Below, piece after piece: positions 5,710 to 12,284 of a DNA stretch of 13,798 nt. The stretch comes from Enterococcus_G camelliae. GTDB taxonomy: Bacteria; Bacillota; Bacilli; Lactobacillales; Enterococcaceae. Numbering within the stretch: position 1 is the stretch's first letter; each line of letters opens with the position of its first letter. The notes below the pieces were generated by a model. That model worked only from the letters and a program-made list of their open reading frames with translations. It ran no database searches and had not been told where the DNA came from. The position numbers were made by a program, and so were the translations under genes. Location: contig NZ_JBHUMO010000026.1 of NCBI RefSeq assembly GCF_042685105.1, positions 1-13,798 of the forward strand. The letters run 5' to 3'.

Positions 5710-7014
5710 GTGAAGAAACGTATATTTGCTTCAATTCTTTTGAGCTCAATTATCTTGACAACTGTAGCAGCTCCATCAATTGCTGTAGCAGATACCTATG
5801 ATCAAAAGATTTCCCAAAAAGATCAAGAAATTTCAAATTTAGTCGACCAACAAGCAAGCACACAATCTCAAATCGATACTTTAGAAGGTCAAGTTGATAC
5901 AATTAATGCAAAAAGAACGAAGGCTATAGCTGAACAAAATGTTTTGGCAGAAGAGTCAAAACAATTAAAACAAGAAATTGCTGACTTAGAAGTTCGTATT
6001 GAAAAACGAACTGAAACTATGAAAAATCAAGCCAGAGATGTACAAGTAAATGGACAAGATACAAGTTTCGTTGATGCCGTTTTAAATGCCGATTCTTTAT
6101 CAGATGCTGTTTCAAGAGTTCAAGCAGTAAATACATTTATTAAAGCAAATAACTCTTTGATTGAACAACAAAAGAAAGATAAAGAAGCTGTGAAGGCAAA
6201 AGAACTTGAAAACTCTGAAAAGATAGAAACATACCAAAAATATCAAGTACAATTGGATAATCAGAAAAAAGATTTAGAAGTAAAGCAAGCTGAATTAAGT
6301 GTATTAAAAACAAATTTAGCTATTCAACAAGCAACCAAAGAAGATGAAAAACAAGCATTGGTGAAACAAAAAGCTGAGGCAGAAGCAGAACAACAAAGAA
6401 TTTTGAAGGAACAGGCCGCTGAAGCAGCAGCTAAGCAAGCTGCTGAACAAGAAGTGAAAGCAGCAGAAGCAAGACAACAAAATGCTCAAGCCAATGCAAA
6501 TACAACGACTAGCGCAGCCAATACTGTAGTGACTGAAAGTAGTTCAACGACAACTAGCAGTTCTAGTGCGTCAAATAATGCAAGTAATTCGACAAACACA
6601 AGTACTCCATCGAATACAAATAATAACAACACAAACACGAACACAAACACGAATACAAATACAAATACAAACACAAATCCAGTAATTGATACGTCAAATA
6701 CGTATCCTGTTGGACAATGTACGTGGTTTGTAAAAAATCGTGCTTCATGGGTCGGAAATCGTTGGGGAAATGCTAACCAATGGCCATCAAGTGCGAGAGC
6801 AAATGGCTTTAGAGTAGATAATTCACCAGAAGTTGGTTCTGTAGTTGTCTTTCTAAATGGTGCACAGTTCTCTAATTCATACTATGGACACGTAGGGTAT
6901 GTTATTTCTGTTGCAAATGGTGTTATTACGATTGAAGAAGGTAACTATGCTGGTTTAAGTTACAACGTTCGCCAAATTACGACTGAAGGCACAGTCTTTA
7001 TCCACCAAAACTAA
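5710..7014 (+). CDS. Secreted PcsB/SagA-like peptidoglycan hydrolase with C-terminal CHAP domain
   Basis: A 434-residue secreted hydrolase expected to cut peptidoglycan at division sites. The signal peptide is 1-27 (ending AVA). A PcsB-type coiled coil spans about 28-255 and contains the conserved block from KRTETMKNQARD (99-148). A low-complexity Ser/Thr/Asn linker (about 262-328) ends in Asn-Thr dipeptide repeats. The C-terminal CHAP domain (about 331-434) has catalytic C337 in GQCTWF, H394 in YGHVGYV and an acidic/Asn third residue in EEGNYAG (E410/N412). Start GTG 5710 follows GGAGG. CHAP matches streptococcal PcsB, whereas E. faecium SagA has NlpC/P60, so no symbol is assigned. PcsB is activated through FtsEX in pneumococcus; a similar mechanism is plausible. 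It has its own WalR-like promoter and terminator. Confidence 0.92.
   Translation: MKKRIFASILLSSIILTTVAAPSIAVADTYDQKISQKDQEISNLVDQQASTQSQIDTLEGQVDTINAKRTKAIAEQNVLAEESKQLKQEIADLEVRIEKRTETMKNQARDVQVNGQDTSFVDAVLNADSLSDAVSRVQAVNTFIKANNSLIEQQKKDKEAVKAKELENSEKIETYQKYQVQLDNQKKDLEVKQAELSVLKTNLAIQQATKEDEKQALVKQKAEAEAEQQRILKEQAAEAAAKQAAEQEVKAAEARQQNAQANANTTTSAANTVVTESSSTTTSSSSASNNASNSTNTSTPSNTNNNNTNTNTNTNTNTNTNTNPVIDTSNTYPVGQCTWFVKNRASWVGNRWGNANQWPSSARANGFRVDNSPEVGSVVVFLNGAQFSNSYYGHVGYVISVANGVITIEEGNYAGLSYNVRQITTEGTVFIHQN
6628..6678 (+). repeat. Hexanucleotide repeat (AAYACR)8 encoding an Asn-Thr tract
   Basis: About 8.5 copies of a six-base unit (AACACA, AACACG, AATACA variants) encode alternating Asn-Thr at residues 307-323 of the CHAP hydrolase linker. 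Copies of an in-frame 6-bp unit can be gained or lost without a frameshift, so linker length may vary between strains. Confidence 0.9.
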
Positions 7015-7027
7015 GCATTGATTATAG

Positions 7028-7057
7028 AAAAGGAAACGCCGCGGCGTTTCCTTTTTT
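7028..7057. terminator. Bidirectional terminator between convergent genes
   Basis: A perfect 28-base palindrome (AAAAGGAAACGCCG then its reverse complement) is followed by T-runs on both strands. It lies between the stop of the CHAP hydrolase (7014) and the stop of the convergent prepilin peptidase (7069) and should serve both. The GC-rich centre (CGCCGCGGCG) contrasts with the A/T-rich surroundings. Confidence 0.9.
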
Positions 7058-7068
7058 CATATTTTTAT

Positions 7069-7728
7069 TTATAAAAGTAAACAAGCAGTCAAGCCAATAC
7101 TTAAAAAGGGGACAAAAGGTAAACGATCTGAGGGTCTTTTTTTTATGTAGCGAAGGAAGCAGTAATAACCAATGCCCACACCGCTTGCGATAAAGAGCAG
7201 TAGATGGATTTGTTGCCAATTTAGCCAAGGAAACCATAGAAAGAAAAGAATTAAGTCGCCGTTACCAATGAAATGCCAATAACGTTCCCCGTATAGATAC
7301 AAGCCAAGAAAAAGGAAAAAGCGTAACCATGAGAAGGGTGCTTGATTCCATACTTGAACTAACCAAAGAGCAATCGTAAAAGGATACAAGAGAAAAGGGT
7401 CTATAAGCTGATAAAGCCAATCAGCGAGACTCAGGACAAAAGCCATGGTTAGCCAAACCAAAAGGGTTAGTTTGTTAGCTAGGGTAAATTTTGGATAAGT
7501 GAATAAATAAAGTAGAAAGCCACCATAAATCCATTCAGCAAAAAAGGAGAGCCATGGAATATTGCCATGGCAGTGGCGACATTTTCCTCGTAGGAGGCCA
7601 AAAGAAAGTAAAGGAATCAAATCATAAAAAGCCAGTTGCTGGTGACAATGAGGACAACGACTACGATCGGACCAAAAGTTTATCCGTAGAGGCAACCGCT
7701 CAGCAACGACACACCAAAACGAACCCAA
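7069..7728 (-). CDS. comC: Prepilin peptidase (A24 aspartyl peptidase, ComC type), start region frameshifted
   Basis: ComC-type peptidases cleave and usually N-methylate prepilins such as the competence pseudopilins ComGC-GG. The open frame encodes about 219 residues with GSFWCVVAERLPL at the N-terminus, a tetracysteine zinc-type motif (CPHC 25-28, CRHC 50-53), the first catalytic aspartate in LSLADW (D103), the second in GNGD (155-158), and several membrane helices. The frame starts only at TTG 7728. The natural start is probably ATG 7752-7754, seven bases after AGGAG, which would give MIFFFIGAVLGSF as in homologs. However, the ten-base T-run between puts that ATG one base out of frame and leads to a stop after five codons. 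The gene may be broken, phase-variable, rescued by slippage, or misread in assembly. No com genes are adjacent. Confidence 0.85.
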   Translation of the reverse strand: MGSFWCVVAERLPLRINFWSDRSRCPHCHQQLAFYDLIPLLSFGLLRGKCRHCHGNIPWLSFFAEWIYGGFLLYLFTYPKFTLANKLTLLVWLTMAFVLSLADWLYQLIDPFLLYPFTIALWLVQVWNQAPFSWLRFFLFLGLYLYGERYWHFIGNGDLILFFLWFPWLNWQQIHLLLFIASGVGIGYYCFLRYIKKRPSDRLPFVPFLSIGLTACLLL

Positions 7729-7740
7729 GACAGCACCTAT

Positions 7741-7750
7741 AAAAAAAAAA
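7741..7750 (-). repeat. T10 homopolymer at the start of the prepilin peptidase gene
   Basis: On the minus strand, ATGA is followed by ten Ts and then ATAGGTGCT. Ten Ts give ATG-ATT-TTT-TTT-TTA-TAG (stop). Eleven Ts, or eight, would join the ATG to the conserved frame (FIGAVLGSF). A run of this length is prone to replication and transcriptional slippage. Confidence 0.85.
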
Positions 7751-7804
7751 TCATATTTTCACTCCTATCTTATCTCTATTAATACATACGAAATGAAAAG
7801 AGAA

Positions 7805-7825
7805 ATTTGAGAAAGATTCTCAAAT
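7805..7825. promoter_or_regulatory. Fur-family-like operator between comC and dps
   Basis: A perfect 9-3-9 palindrome, ATTTGAGAA-AGA-TTCTCAAAT. Its core TGAGAAAGATTCTCA matches the 7-1-7 Fur consensus TGATAATNATTATCA at 11 of 14 positions and the PerR consensus at 9 of 14. It lies 11 bases upstream of the dps -35. dps/dpr genes are classic PerR or Fur targets in Firmicutes; which regulator acts here is inferred. Confidence 0.6.
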
Positions 7826-7836
7826 AGTTGTTTTTA

Positions 7837-7865
7837 TTGTACATTTCAATGAATTTAGGTATGCT
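7837..7865 (+). promoter_or_regulatory. dps promoter
   Basis: -35 TTGTAC (7837-7842), a 17-base spacer, and -10 TATGCT (7860-7865), about 32 bases before the dps start codon. Both hexamers match consensus at four of six positions. Confidence 0.55.
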
Positions 7866-7897
7866 TAAACTATAGAAACTTAAAGGAGGAGTCATTT

Positions 7898-8386
7898 ATG
7901 AAATACGGAAAAACAAAAGATCTTTTAAATCAATTGGTTGCGGATTTGAGCCAATTTTCAGTTGTGATTCATCAAACACATTGGTACATGCGTGGGCCTG
8001 AATTTTTAACATTGCATCCTTTAATGGATACGTTCATGGATGAAATCAACGACCAGTTAGATGTCGTTTCAGAACGATTAATTACGTTGGATGGTGCACC
8101 ATATTCAACCTTACAAGAATTTGCTGACAACACCGGAATTAAAGATGAAATTGGCACGTATGAACGGACAATTCCTGAAAGAATGGCAAAATTAGTGGAA
8201 GGTTATCGCTATCTTTCAGATCTTTACCAAGAAGGAATTGAAGTTTCTGGTGAAGAAGGCGACGACTGCACACAAGATATTTTCATTGGCTTTAAAACAG
8301 CAGTCGATAAGAAAATTTGGATGATTCAAGCAAAATTGGGTCTTGCACCTGATTTGGCAGCGGATGATTCTGTTAAACATTTATAA
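7898..8386 (+). CDS. dps: Dps family ferritin-like DNA-binding/iron-storage protein
   Basis: Dps proteins form 12-subunit cages that oxidize Fe2+ with H2O2 and store iron, protecting DNA from Fenton damage; some also bind DNA. The 162-residue protein is a four-helix ferritin-like domain of usual length. The inter-subunit ferroxidase residues are intact: H28, H40, D44, D55 and E59, with the same spacing (12, 4, 11, 4) as H51/H63/D67/D78/E82 of E. coli Dps. The N-terminus is short and only mildly basic, so DNA binding is not assured. The ATG follows a strong AAAGGAGG site. It is monocistronic, with its own promoter, an upstream Fur-like palindrome, and a terminator 20 bases after the stop. Confidence 0.96.
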   Translation: MKYGKTKDLLNQLVADLSQFSVVIHQTHWYMRGPEFLTLHPLMDTFMDEINDQLDVVSERLITLDGAPYSTLQEFADNTGIKDEIGTYERTIPERMAKLVEGYRYLSDLYQEGIEVSGEEGDDCTQDIFIGFKTAVDKKIWMIQAKLGLAPDLAADDSVKHL

Positions 8387-8406
8387 TAAAAATAGACTCA
8401 GATAGT

Positions 8407-8443
8407 AAAAAGCGTCCCTCAAAAATTGGAGGGACGCTTTTTT
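8407..8443. terminator. Bidirectional terminator between dps and the ABC transporter operon
   Basis: A perfect 14-bp stem (AAAAAGCGTCCCTC with GAGGGACGCTTTTT) closes an eight-base loop and has T-runs on both strands. It lies between the convergent stops of dps and the ABC ATPase. Confidence 0.93.
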
Positions 8444-8446
8444 AGG

Positions 8447-9121
8447 CTACTCGGTTACGAGTGTTTGTTTCAACTGAAAAATTTTGTGCTTCAATTCGAA
8501 TACTTCATCACAGGCTTTGGCAACCTCGCTTTCGTGGGTCACGATAATAATGCATTTTTGTTCTTCGTGAGCCATTTCTTGGAAAACCTTGACGATATCC
8601 AGTGAAGTTTCTTCATCTAGGTTACCGGTTGGCTCATCAGCAACGATGAGTTCGTGATCACAGCAAATGGCGCGCACGATGGCTACACGTTGCTGCTGAC
8701 CCCCTGAGAGAAGGCCAATTTTTTTCTTCGCTAACTGTTCATCGATACCGACTTTGGCCAAACATTGTAGAGCATAGGCCTTTTTATCTGGCTGTGTCGA
8801 ACCGGCAATTTCCATGGCAGTTAAAATATTTTGTAAAGCGGTCATGTATGGAAGCAAATTGTATGATTGGAAGACGATAGAGATGTCTTTGCGACGATAG
8901 TTCCGTAGACCAATTTTTTGAATATTTTCGCCATCATAGGTAATGGTGCCTTTCTTTGGTGTGTCCAAACCCGAAATCAATGAAAGAAAGGTTGTCTTTC
9001 CAGAGCCGCTTGCGCCAAGTATGGCGTAGACCTTGCCTTTTTCAAACGTTAAATTGACATCTTTATATAATGCATCTTGTTCATTGGTGTACCAATATGC
9101 TAAGTCCTTGGTTGCTAACAT
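8447..9121 (-). CDS. ABC transporter ATP-binding protein (MacB/LolD type)
   Basis: This is the nucleotide-binding subunit for the adjacent permease. The 224-residue single ABC domain has all motifs: Walker A GASGSGKT (36-43), Q-loop (Q85 in VFQSYNLLPYMT), signature LSGGQQQR (138-145), Walker B LIVADEP (catalytic E163), D-loop NLD, and H-loop H196. The length and the NLLPYMT region fit the LolD/MacB group, where the ATPase works as a dimer with FtsX-like permeases. Two ATG codons are adjacent (9124 and 9121). I chose 9121 because the AAGGG site is then about six bases away. It follows the permease by 15 bases, so the pair is one operon. Substrate unknown. Confidence 0.93.
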   Translation of the reverse strand: MLATKDLAYWYTNEQDALYKDVNLTFEKGKVYAILGASGSGKTTFLSLISGLDTPKKGTITYDGENIQKIGLRNYRRKDISIVFQSYNLLPYMTALQNILTAMEIAGSTQPDKKAYALQCLAKVGIDEQLAKKKIGLLSGGQQQRVAIVRAICCDHELIVADEPTGNLDEETSLDIVKVFQEMAHEEQKCIIIVTHESEVAKACDEVFELKHKIFQLKQTLVTE

Positions 9122-9136
9122 CATTTTCCCTTCTTT

Positions 9137-10732
9137 CTAACCAATTAAAATTTTCTTTGGATTCAATCGTAAGATACCTACTGATGAGAGTAAAATGGAG
9201 AAGAAGCTAATCAGGAGACCTAGACCTGCGAGAATCGCAACTTCTTTGGGTTGAACGGTAATATTTAAGTCGTCAATTTCGGTTGAACCTTGAATGGCGT
9301 TATTGAAGCCACCCCCCATTTGGCCACCACCGCCTCTACCAGGGCCGCCAGTTTGGTTTCCAGGCTGATTGTTTCTACCATTTTGATTGTTTCCTTGAGC
9401 GTTGTTGGAGTCTTGATTATTGGTTTGTGTACTGGTAGTAGTTTCTTGTGAAAGTAATTGATTTCCAACCACATTGCCGACAATATTTCCAGTAAATGTG
9501 GCGATAACCAGTGCAACAAGCATGGTCAGAAACATTTCTGTAAAGAACTGAAGAATCATTTTGATACGGGATTCTCCCATAGATAATAGGACGCCAATTT
9601 CATAGCGGCGTTCACGAATCATCAACATGACGATTAAAGTCAAAATGATAATGCCTGCTACGGCTACTAAAATAACGATATTTTTCGCAAAGCTAGAAAC
9701 ATTTTTCAGTGGAGTTAACATGGATTGATACAATTGATCATCGGTTGTTAAGTCATAGGTATCTGTATCGATTAACTTTTTGGCTGCTTTTGTGAATGCA
9801 GTGACTTTTGATGGCTCAGATAAGGTATAAACGGCTGAGTCCACCGTATTTTCATCGGTCGCACCAGATAGCGTATTGGCTAAAGTATAGTAGGAATAAA
9901 TGGTGTTGACTGGATTTAACATACTAACTTGTGCAGCGATGCCAGATGCTGATTGGGTAGTAGAGTAGATGCCTTTGACGGTGACGGTTACTTCATTTTC
10001 GCCATCAGAATCGGTTAATTTAAATGTGTCACCAACGGACAAATTGTTGGATTCAGCTAAGGTTTCTTCAATCAGTACATGATTTGTACCCGCATCGTCT
10101 GCAGTCAGAGCTTCCCCTTTTTCCAATGTCGCTGTCCCGTCAGCAAAGCTTGAGTAATCGGCGCTTGCAGAAACACCGGTTATTGTGAAATCACCGGTTT
10201 TCATCATGCCACCGCCACCCATAGTTCCGTTGTTGCCACCCATTCCACCTGGACCTTGTCCCTGTTGGATTTCATCTGACGTACTGGAGCTTGTGGAAGT
10301 CGTGTCTGAATCGCTGCTAGTAATTGGTTCGATGCCATCACCAGCTGTCGCTGTGCCGGATGTGATTAAGACATAGGATTTTACATTGTCTAGTTTGGCA
10401 ATTTTCTCGGCGTCACTTACTTTGATAGGTGTTGAAGTAAAGCGACGGCGTTCACTAGTAGAGTCGGTTGAAGATGAAGTGGATGAGTCTGTCGTACTTG
10501 AAGTTGAGGTAGATGCATTTGGTCCCCCGCCAAACATTGCTTCACGACTTGCAGCAAGTGTCACCGTAGCACCTAAACTATTTTGCGCATTCTCGGTCGC
10601 TTTTTCTGCCGCGCTTTTAATGGTTAACCCAGCCAAAACAAAAATTAAAATGGCAGAAAAAACAGCACATAATAATAAAGTTCGACCTTTCTTGGCCCAT
10701 AAACTTAAGAGCCCTCGTTTGATAAAATTCAT
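9137..10732 (-). CDS. MacB/FtsX-type ABC transporter permease with low-complexity extracellular inserts
   Basis: The permease has 531 residues and four transmembrane helices: TM1 about 17-37, then a large extracellular MacB-type domain (about 38-350), TM2 about 351-373, TM3 about 396-415, TM4 about 497-519. The cytoplasmic RERRYEIGVLLSMGES segment after TM2 is the usual FtsX/MacB coupling region. Three extracellular stretches are unusual: a Ser/Thr-rich tract (72-93), a Ser/Thr then Gly/Met-rich tract (139-177, including GGMGGNNGTMGGGGMM), and an 80-residue Asn/Gln/Gly-rich loop between TM3 and TM4 (about 420-485), normally short in this fold. ATG 10732 follows AGGAGG at good spacing. Such transporters export peptides, drugs or lipids, or sense envelope stress; no peptide or sensor gene is adjacent, so the substrate is unknown. 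Confidence 0.9.
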   Translation of the reverse strand: MNFIKRGLLSLWAKKGRTLLLCAVFSAILIFVLAGLTIKSAAEKATENAQNSLGATVTLAASREAMFGGGPNASTSTSSTTDSSTSSSTDSTSERRRFTSTPIKVSDAEKIAKLDNVKSYVLITSGTATAGDGIEPITSSDSDTTSTSSSTSDEIQQGQGPGGMGGNNGTMGGGGMMKTGDFTITGVSASADYSSFADGTATLEKGEALTADDAGTNHVLIEETLAESNNLSVGDTFKLTDSDGENEVTVTVKGIYSTTQSASGIAAQVSMLNPVNTIYSYYTLANTLSGATDENTVDSAVYTLSEPSKVTAFTKAAKKLIDTDTYDLTTDDQLYQSMLTPLKNVSSFAKNIVILVAVAGIIILTLIVMLMIRERRYEIGVLLSMGESRIKMILQFFTEMFLTMLVALVIATFTGNIVGNVVGNQLLSQETTTSTQTNNQDSNNAQGNNQNGRNNQPGNQTGGPGRGGGGQMGGGFNNAIQGSTEIDDLNITVQPKEVAILAGLGLLISFFSILLSSVGILRLNPKKILIG

Positions 10733-10750
10733 AGCTTCCTCCTGTTCATA

Positions 10751-10822
10751 CGAATAGATGCTATTCGCTTGGTATCAAGTTATTTCTTATGCAGAATAGC
10801 GAATGAACCTTAAAGCAAGGTT
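10751..10822 (-). promoter_or_regulatory. Operator-like repeats upstream of the ABC transporter operon
   Basis: CGAATAG-ATG-CTATTCG (10751-10767) is a perfect 7-3-7 palindrome. A third copy of its half-site, GAATAGC, lies at 10794-10800. A separate palindrome, AACCTT-AAAGC-AAGGTT, lies at 10806-10822. All fall in the roughly 120-base leader of the permease gene, where the promoter must lie. I find no convincing -35/-10 pair. Repeated half-sites suggest a dedicated regulator, not encoded nearby. Confidence 0.4.
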
Positions 10823-10855
10823 AAATGAATTTGAAGAAAGTGTGAATGAAACGAG

Positions 10856-10886
10856 AAAAAATCCCTGAATCCATCTGATTCAGGGA
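10856..10886 (-). terminator. Terminator of the argGH operon
   Basis: Read on the minus strand, a 9-bp perfect stem (CCCTGAATC/GATTCAGGG, extended by one A-T pair) closes a five-base loop and is followed by TTTTTT. It begins ten bases past the argH stop codon. Confidence 0.9.
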
Positions 10887-10895
10887 GGGAAAAAT

Positions 10896-12269
10896 TTAAT
10901 GTAATGCTTGTTTGGCTTGCTCGATTTGCGCTAAAACTTGATCAAATCCTGTTCCACCAAGGGAGTGACGGTTTTTGACGGCTTGTATGCTGTCTAATTT
11001 TTGATAGATATCCGCTTCAATAGTAGGCTCAATTTCCTGATAGTGTTCAAGCGGGACATCTTGCAAGAAGATGCCTTTTTCCATACAGGAAAGAATCAGT
11101 TTGCCAACGATTTCGTGTGCTTGTCGGAAAGGAATGCCTTTCGTTGCCAAGTAGTCTGCTAGTTCGGTCGCATTTGAAAAATCTTGTTGTGTCGCTTGTA
11201 GCATACGCGTTTCTTTCACGGTCATCGTTTCAATCATCCCTGCGAAAATTTCGAGGGAGTGCATAACGGTTGAAACTGTATCAAACATCCCTTCTTTGTC
11301 TTCTTGGAGATCCTTGTTGTAGGCCAGAGGTAAGCTTTTCATGATCGTTAATAGGCCAAATAAGTCCCCGTAGACACGTCCTGTTTTGCCACGGATTAAT
11401 TCCGCCATGTCTGGGTTCTTCTTTTGCGGCATAATGGAACTTCCAGTTGAAAAGGTATCTGTCAGCTCGACAAACTGGTATTCATAGCTACACCAGAGGA
11501 TAAGCTCTTCACAAAAACGGGAGAGATGCATCATTAAGATGGAGGCGTTGCTTAAAAACTCTAGAATAAAATCGCGATCACTAACCGCATCCAAGCTGTT
11601 TGCATAGACCGAAGCAAAACCAAGTTCTTTTGCGGCGTAGATTCGGTCTATCGGAAAGGTTGTCCCTGCCAAAGCCGCCGCACCAAGAGGAGAGACGTCA
11701 ATGCGGCTAAGGCCTTCCACTAGACGATTTTGATCTCTTGTAAACATTTGATAATAAGCCATGAGATGATGGCCAAATGAAATGGGTTGGGCATGTTGTA
11801 AATGAGTGTAACCAGGCATGACGGTATAAACATGCTGTTCAGCCTTCGCAACCAATACGTCACGTAAATGGTGAAGCTGCTGGATGATTTGTTCTACATG
11901 GTCCTTCAGATAGAGATGCATGTCGGTCGCAACTTGGTCATTACGACTCCGAGCTGTGTGCAATTTTCCAGCGACTGGGCCAATTAAATCGTGTAGGAAG
12001 ACTTCCATATTTAAGTGAATGTCTTCGTTTTCGACAGAATAGGTCAATTCGTCTTTTTGCACTTTTGTGACCAATGTCTGCAAACCGGCAAGGATGGCAT
12101 CTGCATCTTCAGCTGGAAGAATCCCGGTGTGTTTCAGCATTTTGACATGTGCGATGCTTCCTTGCAAGTCATATGCTGCCAATTGTTGATCAAAGGAAAT
12201 GGATGCACCAAATGCATCAATCCAAGCTTCGTTTTTGCCATCAAAGCGCCCACCCCATAATTTTGCCAT
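10896..12269 (-). CDS. argH: Argininosuccinate lyase
   Basis: ArgH cleaves argininosuccinate to arginine and fumarate, the last step of arginine synthesis. The 457-residue length is usual for the fumarase/aspartase superfamily member. Motifs in order: KLWGGRF at the N-terminus, the TARSRNDQ substrate loop (105-112), GYTHLQHAQP (153-162, with the conserved histidine H159), and the signature GSSIMPQKKNPD (276-287) carrying the catalytic serine loop. The start ATG 12269 follows AAGGAG at nine bases. It lies 15 bases after argG, so both are co-transcribed from the argG promoter, and a terminator follows. The active site appears intact. Confidence 0.97.
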   Translation of the reverse strand: MAKLWGGRFDGKNEAWIDAFGASISFDQQLAAYDLQGSIAHVKMLKHTGILPAEDADAILAGLQTLVTKVQKDELTYSVENEDIHLNMEVFLHDLIGPVAGKLHTARSRNDQVATDMHLYLKDHVEQIIQQLHHLRDVLVAKAEQHVYTVMPGYTHLQHAQPISFGHHLMAYYQMFTRDQNRLVEGLSRIDVSPLGAAALAGTTFPIDRIYAAKELGFASVYANSLDAVSDRDFILEFLSNASILMMHLSRFCEELILWCSYEYQFVELTDTFSTGSSIMPQKKNPDMAELIRGKTGRVYGDLFGLLTIMKSLPLAYNKDLQEDKEGMFDTVSTVMHSLEIFAGMIETMTVKETRMLQATQQDFSNATELADYLATKGIPFRQAHEIVGKLILSCMEKGIFLQDVPLEHYQEIEPTIEADIYQKLDSIQAVKNRHSLGGTGFDQVLAQIEQAKQALH

Positions 12270-12284
12270 CTCTTCTAACTCCTT

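Noticed and set aside
6600..6680. CRISPR array in the repeat-rich tract
   Set aside because: It is a continuous six-base coding repeat with no spacers, inside an intact gene.
8447..10732. Bacteriocin export/immunity locus
   Set aside because: The ABC pair could in principle do this, but no small double-glycine or leader-peptide gene, peptidase domain or two-component system is present nearby.
10185..10757. Two open frames on the + strand opposite the ABC permease
   Set aside because: They are antisense to the Ser/Thr- and Gly-rich segments of the permease, have no ribosome binding site, and their composition mirrors the low-complexity coding strand.
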